Shown here: piece by piece, positions 19,127 through 28,627 of the stretch
How positions within the stretch are numbered: position 1 is the stretch's first letter
Layout of the letters: every line of letters begins with the position of its first letter
Source: Pseudomonas profundi
Lineage (GTDB): Bacteria > Pseudomonadota > Gammaproteobacteria > Pseudomonadales > Pseudomonadaceae
Assembly: GCF_008638305.1 (NCBI RefSeq)
Contig: NZ_VTPZ01000001.1
Span: forward strand, 558,001 to 622,000
DNA length: 64,000 nt
Reading direction: 5' to 3'
Translations under genes and position numbers: made by a program
The notes under the pieces: generated by a model
Seen by the model: the letters and a program-made list of their open reading frames with translations, nothing else
Databases searched by the model: none
What the model was told of the DNA's origin: nothing

Positions 19127-20647
19127 TTAGATCTCTACCGCCAAGCTATCAGCGATCTTCTTCTGCCAGATCGCCGGACCGGTGATGTGTACTGACTCAC
19201 CGTTGGTATCGACTGCTACTGTCACCGGCATGTCCTTGACTTCGAACTCGTAGATCGCCTCCATGCCCATTTCCGGAAAGGCCAAGACTTCGGCTTTCTT
19301 GATCGCCTGGGCAACCAGATAAGCCGCGCCGCCGACTGCCATCAGATACACCGCCTTGTGATCCTTGATAGCCTCGATCGCAATCGGACCACGCTCGGAT
19401 TTACCGATCATGCCCAGCAAGCCAGTCTGCTCCAGGATCTGACGGGTGAACTTGTCCATGCGTGTAGCGGTAGTCGGGCCGGCCGGTCCGACGACTTCTT
19501 CACGCACAGGGTCCACCGGTCCGACGTAATAGATGAAGCGCCCTTTCAGATCGACCGGCAGCTGTTCACCGTTATTGAGCATCTCGACCATACGCTTGTG
19601 AGCAGCGTCGCGGCCGGTAAGCATCTTGCCGGACAGCAGAACAGTCTCGCCGGTTTTCCAGGTCAGCACGTCTTCCGGCGTCAGGGTATCCAGATTGACC
19701 CGGCGCACGCCGGTGCCGACTTCCCAGGTGATGTCCGGATACGCATCCATCGGAGGCGGCGTCAGCTCGGCCGCACCGCTGCCATCCAACACAAAGTGTG
19801 CGTGACGGGTCGCTGCACAGTTCGGAATCATGCATACCGGCAGACTGGCTGCGTGGGTCGGATAATCCATGATCTTGATATCGAGAACCGTGGTCAGACC
19901 ACCGAGACCCTGGGCACCAATGCCCAGTGCGTTGACCTTGTCCATGATCTCCAGGCGCAGCTCTTCGACCCGGTTCTGCGGACCGCGGGCACGCAACTCA
20001 TGGATATCGATGGGATCCATCAGGGATTCCTTGGCCATTACCGCAGCCTTTTCTGCGGTACCGCCAATACCGATCCCGAGCATGCCCGGCGGACACCAGC
20101 CTGCGCCCATGGTCGGTACGGTTTTAACTACCCAGTCGACGATCGAATCGGACGGGTTGAGCATGACCATCTTCGACTTGTTTTCCGAGCCGCCGCCCTT
20201 GGCCGCAACGTGGAACTCAACTGTGTCGCCGGGCACCATCTGGTAATGAATCACCGCAGGTGTGTTATCCCGGGTGTTGGTGCGCTTGCCGGCGGGATCA
20301 GCCAGAATCGATGCACGCAGCACGTTCTCGGGCAGATTGTAGGCCTGACGCACGCCCTCGTTGATCATGTCATCGAGGCTCATGGTGGCACCGTCCCAAC
20401 GTACATTCATGCCGATCTTGACGAAGACCGTGACGATGCCGGTGTCCTGACAGATCGGACGATGGCCTGTAGCGCACATACGGGAGTTGATCAGGATCTG
20501 GGCCATGGCATCACGCGCGGCCGGGGACTCCTCCCGCAAGTAGGCCTCATGCACGGCCTGGATGAAATCCACGGGGTGGTAGTAGGAGATATATTGCAGC
20601 GCGTCAGCCACGCTTTGAATCAGATCATCTTGCTTGATTACGGCCAT
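19127..20647 (-). CDS. Class I fumarate hydratase (4Fe-4S)
   Basis: Interconverts fumarate and malate in the TCA cycle. 506 aa, the length of the single-chain oxygen-sensitive FumA/FumB type. The three cluster cysteines are visible: ICQDTG (Cys66), GWCPPGMLGIGIGG (about residue 185) and MIPNCAATRH (about 281). Domains run fumarase alpha (1-280) and beta (about 290-500, with VGPAGPTTATRMDKF). GAGGAG precedes the ATG at about 10 bases. It is divergent from the GGDEF gene, as in the Pseudomonas PA4332-PA4333 arrangement I remember. Confidence 0.95.
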   Translation of the reverse strand: MAVIKQDDLIQSVADALQYISYYHPVDFIQAVHEAYLREESPAARDAMAQILINSRMCATGHRPICQDTGIVTVFVKIGMNVRWDGATMSLDDMINEGVRQAYNLPENVLRASILADPAGKRTNTRDNTPAVIHYQMVPGDTVEFHVAAKGGGSENKSKMVMLNPSDSIVDWVVKTVPTMGAGWCPPGMLGIGIGGTAEKAAVMAKESLMDPIDIHELRARGPQNRVEELRLEIMDKVNALGIGAQGLGGLTTVLDIKIMDYPTHAASLPVCMIPNCAATRHAHFVLDGSGAAELTPPPMDAYPDITWEVGTGVRRVNLDTLTPEDVLTWKTGETVLLSGKMLTGRDAAHKRMVEMLNNGEQLPVDLKGRFIYYVGPVDPVREEVVGPAGPTTATRMDKFTRQILEQTGLLGMIGKSERGPIAIEAIKDHKAVYLMAVGGAAYLVAQAIKKAEVLAFPEMGMEAIYEFEVKDMPVTVAVDTNGESVHITGPAIWQKKIADSLAVEI

Positions 20648-20906
20648 GCTCGGACAGGCTCCTCTATTGGCTGCTGGCTCGGCGCTGACCTACGGAGAGG
20701 GCAGGACTGCCAGATTCTCGGACAAAGCGGCGGCGGGGGCGAAAGGCCCTTGCCTGAAAAGAGGCACGCAGTATACCTGAGCAGCGCACCCGCGGCAGAG
20801 GTCTTGTAATGGTTGCCCCGGGAATGAGACAAAAGGCTATGCAAAGCCAACCTGGAGCGCTAAATTGGCGCCAATAGGCCATCACATAAAAAAGGACAGG
20901 CTTGCC

Positions 20907-22037
20907 GTGACCGGAACGGATTCCGCAGACAGAGAAGCCAAAGCCCAAGCGCTGCGTCTACAGCGCTTCTATCTGGCGCAGACCAACTATCTCATCGCTT
21001 ACGTACTGGTTGTCGTCGCCTGGCTTTCCGGTGAGTACACCGGTAACAGCGTGACATTCGTCAGCCATTTCGTGGTCGCCATTGCTATTCAGGCCTGCTT
21101 TTTGTTCCTTCTAAGAAGCGGTTTCAACAAGCACTTTAAGGACCCGAGCCTGGCGGGTATCCAGATAGTCACTGGCACGGTGCTGGTGACTTACTTGATG
21201 ATCTTTCTCGGCGACTTGCGCGGCAGCATGCTCATGCTATACCCGATGGGCCTGATATTCGGCATCTTCCAACTGAGCCCACGCGCCTATCTTCTGCATT
21301 CCATTTTCGCCCTCTGTTGCTACGCTGCAGTGATTGGAGTGGAATTCCATTTCCATCTATCCGAACGCGATCTGACACTCCAGTTGATCGAGTGGGCGGC
21401 GCTCGCATGCTTCCTTGGCTGGCTTTGTGTATTCGCAGGATACGTTCGTAAGCTCAAAGAGCAGTTGCAACATCGCCACAGTACACTAAGGCTCCATCAG
21501 GAAACTCTGAAGGGGATGATGGGTCAACTTCAGGACCTGGCCGCCACTGACAGCCTGACCGGCCTGGCCAATCGGCGACACTTCATCGACGAGTCCCGGC
21601 GACGCATCCAGTTGCTGGGACCGGGCAAAACCCTGGGGATTGCTCTGGTGGACCTGGATCATTTCAAGCGCATCAATGACAACTATGGCCATGCTGCGGG
21701 CGATGAAGTGCTCCTGGGATTTGCCCGGGTAGCTGCGGAGAACCTGCGTGGCGGTGATCTGGTTGCCCGATTCGGTGGCGAGGAGTTCGTTCTGCTTCTG
21801 AATAACAGCGACATGGTCAGTTTGCAGCACTGTCTGGACCGCATCCGTAATGCCTTTTCCCGAACCGAGTTCCCCTGCTTGCCTGAAGGTACCTTCTGCA
21901 CGCTATCGGCCGGTTTGACCCTGATACACCCCGGCGATGAGCTGGATGCCTGTATAAGCGAGGCGGACCAGGCGCTGTACCACGCCAAAAATACCGGCCG
22001 CAACCGGTGCGAAGTCTTCGACCCGGCTCATGCCTGA
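20907..22037 (+). CDS. Membrane diguanylate cyclase (GGDEF; SadC-like position)
   Basis: Makes c-di-GMP from GTP. 376 aa from a GTG start with AGGACAGG upstream; an earlier in-frame TTG is open but has no ribosome site. The N-terminal ~190 residues hold about six hydrophobic helices (YLIAYVLVVVAWLSG and others), followed by a short coiled coil and a GGDEF domain with DSLTGLANRRHF. The active site is GGEEF, and the allosteric I-site RGGD sits five residues before it, so product inhibition is expected. The gene overlaps the next by 8 bases. By synteny it corresponds to P. aeruginosa SadC, although shorter than I remember, so I leave the symbol open. Confidence 0.9.
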   Translation: MTGTDSADREAKAQALRLQRFYLAQTNYLIAYVLVVVAWLSGEYTGNSVTFVSHFVVAIAIQACFLFLLRSGFNKHFKDPSLAGIQIVTGTVLVTYLMIFLGDLRGSMLMLYPMGLIFGIFQLSPRAYLLHSIFALCCYAAVIGVEFHFHLSERDLTLQLIEWAALACFLGWLCVFAGYVRKLKEQLQHRHSTLRLHQETLKGMMGQLQDLAATDSLTGLANRRHFIDESRRRIQLLGPGKTLGIALVDLDHFKRINDNYGHAAGDEVLLGFARVAAENLRGGDLVARFGGEEFVLLLNNSDMVSLQHCLDRIRNAFSRTEFPCLPEGTFCTLSAGLTLIHPGDELDACISEADQALYHAKNTGRNRCEVFDPAHA

Positions 22038-22956
22038 ACTAAGGCTGGGCAACCTGACCCTGCATGCCGGGCATGGCGAAAACCTGCTCGACAAGCTGCT
22101 TGCCGAAGGCCAGACCGTACCCTGGTCATGTCGCGGCGGGTATTGCCATACCTGTCTGATTCAGGCCCAACCAGGTCAGGCGCCGGCTGAAGCGTGCCAT
22201 ACGCTCACAGCAGAACAACGCGAGGCTGGCTGGCTGCTTAGCTGCCAGTGTCCGGTTGTGCACGATATGGACCTGCGGTTGCACGACCCGACGTGCGATG
22301 ACCTTGGCGCCGACGTCGTCTCCGTCGTGCAGGTTGATGACGTCCTGATACTCCGCATCGCACCTGAACGACCTTTGCGGTTTCTGCCGGGGCAACATCT
22401 TACCCTGTGGCTCAATTCTCAGCTCGGCCGGCCCTATTCGATTGCCAGCCTGCCGGGCGAACCCTGGCTGGAGTTTCATATCCGCCTGCATGCTTCGGGT
22501 ACATTCAGCCGCGCCGCAGCAGACCTCAAGGTTGACGACAGGCTGTTCCTCGGCGCCGCGACGGGCACATTGCAATACGATGCAGACTGGCAGGATCGAC
22601 CGCTTCTGTTGTTGGCTGCAGGCACCGGGCTGGCACCGCTTCAGGCGATTCTGCGGCATGCTCTGGAGCGGGGACATGCAGCGCCAATCGAATTATGGCA
22701 CTGGTCAACAGGCGACTGCTATATCGCCAAACGCCTTGAAGAACTTGCCGACCGGCACCCCTTATTGACCATCAGACTCCAGCGTCGAGCCAGCGTAGCC
22801 GACGACATCAGGCAGCTGCGTATTGCCTCGCGCAGGACCATGGCGCTAATCTGCGGCGACCCAGGTTTTGTCGAGCAGCTACGTAAACCGCTGTTTTTTG
22901 CCGGTTTGCCCGGCCGCCAAGTGCTCGATGAAGCCTTTCACAGTCGCCCTCAATAA
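22030..22956 (+). CDS. 2Fe-2S ferredoxin/FAD reductase fusion
   Basis: 308-aa electron-transfer flavoprotein. The N-terminus is a plant-type ferredoxin domain with ligands in WSCRGGYCHTC and a further Cys in LLSCQCP. A ferredoxin-reductase FAD domain follows (GRPYSIASLPGEP is the RxYS flavin motif near residue 138), and then an NAD(P)-binding domain (LLLLAAGTGLAPLQAIL near 195, ICGDPGFVEQL near 275). It resembles reductase components of oxygenases, but no oxygenase gene is adjacent. It overlaps the GGDEF gene and precedes the crotonase by 17 bases. Confidence 0.9.
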   Translation: MPELRLGNLTLHAGHGENLLDKLLAEGQTVPWSCRGGYCHTCLIQAQPGQAPAEACHTLTAEQREAGWLLSCQCPVVHDMDLRLHDPTCDDLGADVVSVVQVDDVLILRIAPERPLRFLPGQHLTLWLNSQLGRPYSIASLPGEPWLEFHIRLHASGTFSRAAADLKVDDRLFLGAATGTLQYDADWQDRPLLLLAAGTGLAPLQAILRHALERGHAAPIELWHWSTGDCYIAKRLEELADRHPLLTIRLQRRASVADDIRQLRIASRRTMALICGDPGFVEQLRKPLFFAGLPGRQVLDEAFHSRPQ

Positions 22957-22973
22957 CACGCCAAGGAGCCAAC

Positions 22974-23744
22974 GTGACTGACCAGCTGCTCATCGACCAT
23001 AGTGATGCGGTACTGACCATCACCATGAACCGCCCCGAGAAAAAGAACGCACTCAGTCGTGAAATGTACGCCGGTATGGCCGAGGCCATTCGCGAGGCAC
23101 AGGATGACAGCAGCTTGCGCGCCGTGATCATTCAGGGCAGCGAAGAATGCTTCACCAGTGGCAATGACATCAGCGACTTTGTGAACGTAGCACCGGGAGG
23201 CAAAGGCAGCCCGGTATATGACTTTCTCAAGACCATCTGCAATGCGGATAAACCCCTGATCGCTGCGGTGAACGGCCCCGCCGTCGGCATTGGCACGACC
23301 ATGCTGCTGCATTGCGATATGGTATACGTTGCTGACGACGCGATGCTGACGATGCCCTTCGTTAATCTGGGGCTCTGTCCTGAAGCGGCCTCGAGCTTTC
23401 TCCTTCCCCGCCTGATCGGGCACCTGCGCGCTGCGGAAATGCTATTGCTCGGGCAGGCGATCACTGGCCAGCGTGCTGCTGATATGGGATTGGCTAACTA
23501 TGCGTTTGGCACCGGTGCTGATGTACTGGACGCAGCCCGCACCGCCGCACTGCGCATCGCCGATTTGCCGCCAGGATCAGTGCGCCTGACCAAACAGCTG
23601 CTCAAGCAGGGTATCAGGGAAACTGCCTGTGAAATCATGGACAAGGAAGGCGAGCATTTCGCCAGCCTGCTCCAGGGGCCCGAAGCCCGGGAAGCCTTGT
23701 CGGCCTTTCTCGAGAAGCGCAAGCCGACCTACCCGGTCGCCTAG
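22974..23744 (+). CDS. Enoyl-CoA hydratase/isomerase family protein
   Basis: 256-aa crotonase-fold enzyme acting on acyl-CoA thioesters. It shows the oxyanion-hole segment FTSGNDISDF near residue 61, GPAVGIGTTMLLHCDMVY near 100, and NLGLCPEAASSFLLPRLIG near 130 with one catalytic Glu. Having Glu at only the second position suggests an isomerase-type reaction as readily as hydration. GTG start with AAGGAG seven bases upstream. Likely co-transcribed with the GGDEF and reductase genes. Confidence 0.9.
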   Translation: MTDQLLIDHSDAVLTITMNRPEKKNALSREMYAGMAEAIREAQDDSSLRAVIIQGSEECFTSGNDISDFVNVAPGGKGSPVYDFLKTICNADKPLIAAVNGPAVGIGTTMLLHCDMVYVADDAMLTMPFVNLGLCPEAASSFLLPRLIGHLRAAEMLLLGQAITGQRAADMGLANYAFGTGADVLDAARTAALRIADLPPGSVRLTKQLLKQGIRETACEIMDKEGEHFASLLQGPEAREALSAFLEKRKPTYPVA

Positions 23745-23784
23745 TCTGGCATCCCCTGCAGCCCGCTACGACGGGCTGCCTTGC

Positions 23785-24942
23785 TCAACCTTTGATGCTG
23801 AACCAGAGCATGATCGCGCGGTTGATCGATCCCCAGAGAAAGATCTTCATCCTGTGCAACCGCGGCAAATCGCGCCATTGCTCCCGCGTCCATTCCCGGC
23901 TCATGGCAAAATCCGTCTCGAAGCTTTGAGTGATCGCGCGGTTCAGCCCTGAATCGACCAGATTCAGGTTAGCCTCCAGATTCCAGTGCAGCGTCCAGTG
24001 ATCAAAATTACATGAGCCGAGGCTGGCCCAGTCATCCACCAGCACGGTTTTAAGATGCAGAAAACGCGGTTGATATTCGTAGATGCGAATGCCGGATTTG
24101 AGTAGCTTCTGGTAAAACCGCTGCCCTGCATAACGGATCGCAGGATGGTCGTGCATACCACCACCCAATAACAAGCGTACGTCAACTCCCCGCCGCGCTG
24201 CTCGCATCAGCGCCCGACGGACTCGCCAACTCGGAAGAAAATAAGGCGTTGCCAGCCAGACAAGCCTGCGCGAACGGGAAATGGTCGCGAATAACGCCTG
24301 AACCGTCTCGCGATGTTCCTGCGAATCGGTGTAGGACAGTCTGGCATAGCCATCACCCGATGCTGGCGCTGGGGGCACCGATACCCGCTGACGGCGTGGC
24401 GGCAACAGTCTTAACCGCTTGGCTGACGCGGTCCATTGACGCTCGAACAGATCGAGGCAATCGGCAACCACCGGGCCTCGCACTATCAACATCTGCTCAT
24501 GCCATTGGGAGTAGCCCTTTTCGCCAGGCTGACAGAATTCATCGGTAAATCCCGTGCCCCCGATGAATAGCTGCTGCTCATCGATAATCAGCAGCTTGCG
24601 ATGATCGCGGTGAAAGTTGCCCTTGCCGCCGAACAGACTGATCGGGTTATAGAAGCGCAGCGCAACACCACCGGCCAACAACCGTTCACGGTCCTCGTCA
24701 TGCATGCCATGGCTGCCCAGGCCATCGAGCAGACAACGCACTTTAACGCCCCGCGCTACTGCATCGATCAGAGTCTCGGTAACGCGGCTGCTACTTTCAC
24801 CGGAACTGACCAGATACAGCTCGATATCAATGGCGTGGCGAGCGAGCTGCATAGCTTCAATGATGCGTGGAAAAAACACCTCGCCATCTATCAGCAACTC
24901 GAACTGGTTATTTTGCCTCCAGGGGTAAATCGGTGCGGGCAT
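23785..24942 (-). CDS. Cardiolipin synthase B-like phospholipase D
   Basis: 385-aa enzyme with two HKD motifs: HRDHRKLLIIDEQQLFIGG near residue 113 and HLKTVLVDDWASLGSCNFD near 305. Each has the HxKxxxxD pattern followed by the G/S-N-F/D tail. It lacks the N-terminal membrane helices of ClsA and has the length of ClsB, so phosphatidyl transfer for cardiolipin synthesis at the inner membrane is probable. AAGGGAG precedes the ATG. It lies 16 bases after the MBL-fold gene in an apparent four-gene minus-strand operon. Confidence 0.88.
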   Translation of the reverse strand: MPAPIYPWRQNNQFELLIDGEVFFPRIIEAMQLARHAIDIELYLVSSGESSSRVTETLIDAVARGVKVRCLLDGLGSHGMHDEDRERLLAGGVALRFYNPISLFGGKGNFHRDHRKLLIIDEQQLFIGGTGFTDEFCQPGEKGYSQWHEQMLIVRGPVVADCLDLFERQWTASAKRLRLLPPRRQRVSVPPAPASGDGYARLSYTDSQEHRETVQALFATISRSRRLVWLATPYFLPSWRVRRALMRAARRGVDVRLLLGGGMHDHPAIRYAGQRFYQKLLKSGIRIYEYQPRFLHLKTVLVDDWASLGSCNFDHWTLHWNLEANLNLVDSGLNRAITQSFETDFAMSREWTREQWRDLPRLHRMKIFLWGSINRAIMLWFSIKG

Positions 24943-24958
24943 GGTGCTCCCTTGGCCG

Positions 24959-25732
24959 TTACGGAATGCGATAGTCCTCCTGATCGAGCAGATCCAGACC
25001 GCATTGCAGCTGGCTGATCCAATCGAGAAACGCCTTGATCATAGCAGGTCCGACAAAGGGTCGGCCGTGCTGCGGAACGATCATTTCAGGCTGTAGCGAG
25101 CGGATCATGTTGGCCCACAAACGGCACGCCTTGTTGCCAGCCATATAACGTCGATGGAAGCCTTCCATACTCGACACATGCGCGAGGAAGTCGCTCACCG
25201 GCTCGGCGTCATCCAGCATAGAAGCGCCCATGTCGCCAGAGAAGAGTATCCTGCTGACCGGATCAAAGAACTGCAGGTTGCCCACCGAGTGCAGGAAGTG
25301 CGCCGGCAATGCCTTGATCCCGGTTTTGCCGAGCGGGATGGTCTGCCCCCGATCAGGCACCGCAATCATCCGTTCGGTAGTGCTCATTCCCTGGCTCTTG
25401 CTCAGATAGGCAGCAGAGAGATGTGGCAGAAAACGCGCCCACAGTTTTGAGCAGACAACCTTGCAACCGGTATGCAGGAACCACTTGTCCAACGAGGCGA
25501 TGATGTCTGGGTCCTGATGGGAGGCGAAGACATAGGTCAGATCGGCAATGGCGATGTGCTCGCTCACGGCCAGGGCCAGCGGCATATAGGTCAGATCGCC
25601 ACCGGGGTCGAGCAGCGCATGCTGGTCGTGATCAATAATCAGAAACTGGTTGGACTGCAGGCCATCCCCTGTCACCAATTGATCGAAGCACAAAACCTTA
25701 TGGGGTCCATTGTCGAACAACACTCTGGCCAT
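24959..25732 (-). CDS. MBL-fold protein of the oxygen-binding diiron type
   Basis: 257 aa. Metal ligands of the flavodiiron-like metallo-beta-lactamase fold are visible: FASHQDPDIIASL (H-x-D-x-D pattern in place of HxHxDH), LPAHFLHSVGN, LFSGDMGAS and VPQHGRPF. In this family the diiron centre binds or reduces O2, but there is no flavodoxin domain here, so an O2/NO sensor or reductase needing a partner is possible. The open frame extends 57 bases upstream; the ATG at 25732 gives the family-like start MARVLFDNGPHKV. Confidence 0.82.
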   Translation of the reverse strand: MARVLFDNGPHKVLCFDQLVTGDGLQSNQFLIIDHDQHALLDPGGDLTYMPLALAVSEHIAIADLTYVFASHQDPDIIASLDKWFLHTGCKVVCSKLWARFLPHLSAAYLSKSQGMSTTERMIAVPDRGQTIPLGKTGIKALPAHFLHSVGNLQFFDPVSRILFSGDMGASMLDDAEPVSDFLAHVSSMEGFHRRYMAGNKACRLWANMIRSLQPEMIVPQHGRPFVGPAMIKAFLDWISQLQCGLDLLDQEDYRIP

Positions 25733-25843
25733 AGCATTCCCTTTCTCCAGTTGAATACGCGCTGCACACGGAGAATCCTCAGTTGTCACCGTGGCGGCGG
25801 CATTCGTTATAGAGCAAAGCGGGAAAGAGCGTGCTGATCTGAA

Positions 25844-26443
25844 TCAACGGGAGCTACCAAGAAATGTCGCCTTCGCGCGGGCAAATTCGATGACTTCTGG
25901 CATGAACGAGAGGAAATCTTCCTCGAAAGCGCTGTATTCGGCTTCCAGCTCGGCTACGCCGCCGGGCAAGGTTGTTGCTCGGGTGAATCGCCGGGAGATG
26001 TTGTTCACCGCCTGATGCAGGCTGGCCAGCTCGGCATAGCTGGTCAGCCAATCCTGCTGCGCCATGCGCTGGATGATTGGCCAGGCCGACTGAGGAATCG
26101 CCGCGCGCTGAGCGAGCCGCACGGCATACATGTCCTGGGTGAAATGTTCTATGGAGCGATCGCTGTAGCGATGCCAGTGCGCAGCGAGCAGATGATCATA
26201 GAACATGTCGACCATGATCCCGGCAAAGCGCCGCCGCGTTGCGCTGACACGTTGTTTGCTCCGGATCACCATCGGGTGCGCATCGGTGAAACTATCGATA
26301 CGCCGATGCAACCAGACGCCCTGTTTTACCTGTTCAGGCAGCTGCATCGAAACCAGTGGGCCTTTGACGAAGTCGCCAAGCAGACTGCCCAGCGCCAGCT
26401 GTGGCTGTTGCGGGCCGAGGAACAGGTGCGCCAGAAAATTCAT
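25844..26443 (-). CDS. acpH: Acyl carrier protein phosphodiesterase
   Basis: Removes the 4'-phosphopantetheine group from holo-ACP. 199 aa, typical length. It starts MNFLAHLFLG and carries the HD-like metal-binding pattern of the family: LGDFVKG, WLHRRIDSFTDAHP and VDMFYDHLLAAHW. Its ATG overlaps the upstream coiled-coil gene stop as TGATG. Confidence 0.9.
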   Translation of the reverse strand: MNFLAHLFLGPQQPQLALGSLLGDFVKGPLVSMQLPEQVKQGVWLHRRIDSFTDAHPMVIRSKQRVSATRRRFAGIMVDMFYDHLLAAHWHRYSDRSIEHFTQDMYAVRLAQRAAIPQSAWPIIQRMAQQDWLTSYAELASLHQAVNNISRRFTRATTLPGGVAELEAEYSAFEEDFLSFMPEVIEFARAKATFLGSSR

Positions 26444-27336
26444 CAGGGCTGTCCGGCACTCTCGTTCATCGCTCGCAGCTGAGTCTGCAGACGGGTCAGC
26501 GCGCGATTGGTCTGCAATCGGAAGCTATCGATCGACTGGATCTCTTCGGCCACCAACGACATGCGCTCTTCCAGCTGCCTGCGCAATGCCGCGATTTCAG
26601 CATCCACATCCAGCGTCGATACCTGCTCGTTCAATGTGGCCAGCGTCCGTTGCTGCGTGGCAAGCTGCTGCGCCTGCTGATCAAGTTGCGCTTCAAGCGG
26701 AGCGAGCTGTTCCAATCCTTCGCTCAGTGCCATGACCTGAGCATTGAGCAAGCTCAACTGACCGGCCAGCGCGCTGGCATTCTCATCGTAGGCATCCAGA
26801 CGGCCAGTCAAGGCTGCGGTCTGATTGATTACCTCGTCAAGGCGTTGCTGCTGCTTTGAGCCGTGCTCCTTGAGCGTGGTCCCGCCCTGCTCTACCTGCT
26901 CCAGCAATTGGCCCTGGCTTCCCACCACTTCGGATAATTGATCGATTCGTCGATCCAGCGCGTCCAGCTCACTCAGGCTGGACTCGGTCGCGGTGACCTT
27001 GCCGGTAATGTCCTCGATCTGTCCGGCTGCATCTTCGCTGATACGCGCAAAGCTGTTCTGCGTGGCCACCAGTTGTTGCTGCAAACGCGTCTGTTGCTGA
27101 TGGCTCCAGTATCCGAAACCGATAAGCGACAACGCCAACGCGGCGCACAGAGCCCATAGCCCACCGGTCCCACGCTGGGCTGGCTCAGGGCGTACCGGCG
27201 CCCGTACGCCTGCCTCGGGCATATCGTCATGCCGGGATGGGGAAATGTATGCACGCTCATCCTCGGTCGCGCGAATACCTGATAGCTCATCGGACTGATC
27301 GTCCGTGAAATCATCAGGCATATCTTGTTTTCTCAT
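26443..27336 (-). CDS. Membrane-anchored coiled-coil protein, function unknown
   Basis: 297 aa. An acidic cytoplasmic N-terminus of about 58 residues is followed by one membrane helix (GLWALCAALALSLIGFGYW, about 59-77) and about 210 residues of almost uninterrupted coiled coil rich in Q, L, E and T. That gives a single-pass protein with a long, probably periplasmic rod. No enzymatic motif is visible. GAGGAT precedes the ATG. It is translationally coupled to acpH; the topology suggests a scaffold or structural role, but this is inference. Confidence 0.8.
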   Translation of the reverse strand: MRKQDMPDDFTDDQSDELSGIRATEDERAYISPSRHDDMPEAGVRAPVRPEPAQRGTGGLWALCAALALSLIGFGYWSHQQQTRLQQQLVATQNSFARISEDAAGQIEDITGKVTATESSLSELDALDRRIDQLSEVVGSQGQLLEQVEQGGTTLKEHGSKQQQRLDEVINQTAALTGRLDAYDENASALAGQLSLLNAQVMALSEGLEQLAPLEAQLDQQAQQLATQQRTLATLNEQVSTLDVDAEIAALRRQLEERMSLVAEEIQSIDSFRLQTNRALTRLQTQLRAMNESAGQP

Positions 27337-27571
27337 CTCGATCCTCGTAACCGAAGCGCATCGTCATGCCCATGCAATAGATCCTGCGTATTGTGCGTGC
27401 TCCGCCAGTGCATGACTAGGGTCTGTTGCCGTTTCATCAAGGCCGCGACGGAAGTCCGTCTGGTGCGGGACAAGGCGCCCCAGGGTCTGACTTCTTTGCG
27501 ATCTCGTCCTGGCGCTGGTGGCCCGGCCGGCCAGGCAGTACTCTGACGCAAATACTTCAAGAGGGTCAGCG

Positions 27572-28627
27572 ATGCATCAGTGGATGATTTATGGTGCCAA
27601 TGGCTATGCCGGACGCCTGCTAGCCAGGGAGGCTGTACAACAGGGCCTGCAACCGATACTCGCCGGACGCAAACGCCGAGAGATTGAAACGCTTGCCACT
27701 GAGCTGGGGCTCAAGCATCGCATATTCAGACTGGACGATAGTGCAGCTGCTCAGGAAGCGCTCAGAGATATAGCCGTAGTCGCCCACTGCGCAGGCCCGT
27801 TTTCTGCAACCAGTCGCCCCATGATCGAGGCCTGTCTGGCCAGCCAGACACACTACCTGGACATCACTGGCGAGATCGATGTTTTCGTCGCGGCGCATGC
27901 ACGCAATGCCGAAGCCCAGGCTGCCGGCATCGTATTGTGCCCTGGTGTCGGGTTTGATGTGATTCCCACCGATTGCCTTGCTGCCTGCCTCAAGGAAGCG
28001 CTGCCTGATGCCGATCGCCTGGCATTGGGGTTTGACTCACGCAGCGGATTCTCCCCCGGCACCGCCAAAACGTCAGTCGAAGGGCTCAAGCATGGCGGCA
28101 AGGTACGGATTGATGATGAGATACGAACGGTCCCGCTGGTTTACCAGAGCCGGGAAATAGATTTCGGTAACGGCACCAAGTATGCGGTAACCATTCCCTG
28201 GGGCGACGTGGCAACGGCCTGGTTCACCACTGGCATCGATAACATTGAAATCTTCGTCCCCATGGCTCCTAGTGCCGCCCTGCGTCTTCGCCGGCTCGAC
28301 TGGCTACGGCCGCTGCTGGCGCTGCCTCCGGTACAAGCCTTGCTCAAGTATCTGGCCGGCAGGCGAATAAGTGGGCCGGACTCTGACCAGCGCCGTGATG
28401 CGCCGACATACGTCTGGGGCGAGGCGCAAAACCCTGCGGGGAAAAAGGTGGTGGCGCGCGTCCGGACTGCCAACGGCTATGAGGTGACAGTATATGGAAC
28501 ATTGCTCGCAGTGCGTCATATGCTCGCTGGCAAAGACATTATCCCCGGCTACTACACGCCTGCGCGGCTGCTGGGCGAGCGCTGTGTAGAACAGCTGCCG
28601 GGCTCTGGCACGATCGAAATCAGCTAG
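27572..28627 (+). CDS. Saccharopine-dehydrogenase-like NAD(P)-binding oxidoreductase
   Basis: 351 aa from the ATG at 27572, with GAGGGT upstream. The N-terminal Rossmann fold begins WMIYGANGYAGRLLAREA (GxxGxxG) and continues with a saccharopine dehydrogenase-type domain (VVAHCAGPFSATSRPMIEACL, then LDITGEIDVF). This family includes trans-acting enoyl reductases and lipid-modifying reductases; true saccharopine dehydrogenase activity is unlikely. The open frame upstream of the ATG lacks a ribosome site. Its last 8 bases overlap the end of convergent argP. Confidence 0.85.
   Translation: MHQWMIYGANGYAGRLLAREAVQQGLQPILAGRKRREIETLATELGLKHRIFRLDDSAAAQEALRDIAVVAHCAGPFSATSRPMIEACLASQTHYLDITGEIDVFVAAHARNAEAQAAGIVLCPGVGFDVIPTDCLAACLKEALPDADRLALGFDSRSGFSPGTAKTSVEGLKHGGKVRIDDEIRTVPLVYQSREIDFGNGTKYAVTIPWGDVATAWFTTGIDNIEIFVPMAPSAALRLRRLDWLRPLLALPPVQALLKYLAGRRISGPDSDQRRDAPTYVWGEAQNPAGKKVVARVRTANGYEVTVYGTLLAVRHMLAGKDIIPGYYTPARLLGERCVEQLPGSGTIEIS

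Noticed and set aside
19358-20809. A 483-codon open frame on the plus strand opposite the fumarase gene
   Set aside because: It is a codon-bias shadow of a well-conserved gene; its product is rich in His, Arg and Gln and has no recognisable domain.
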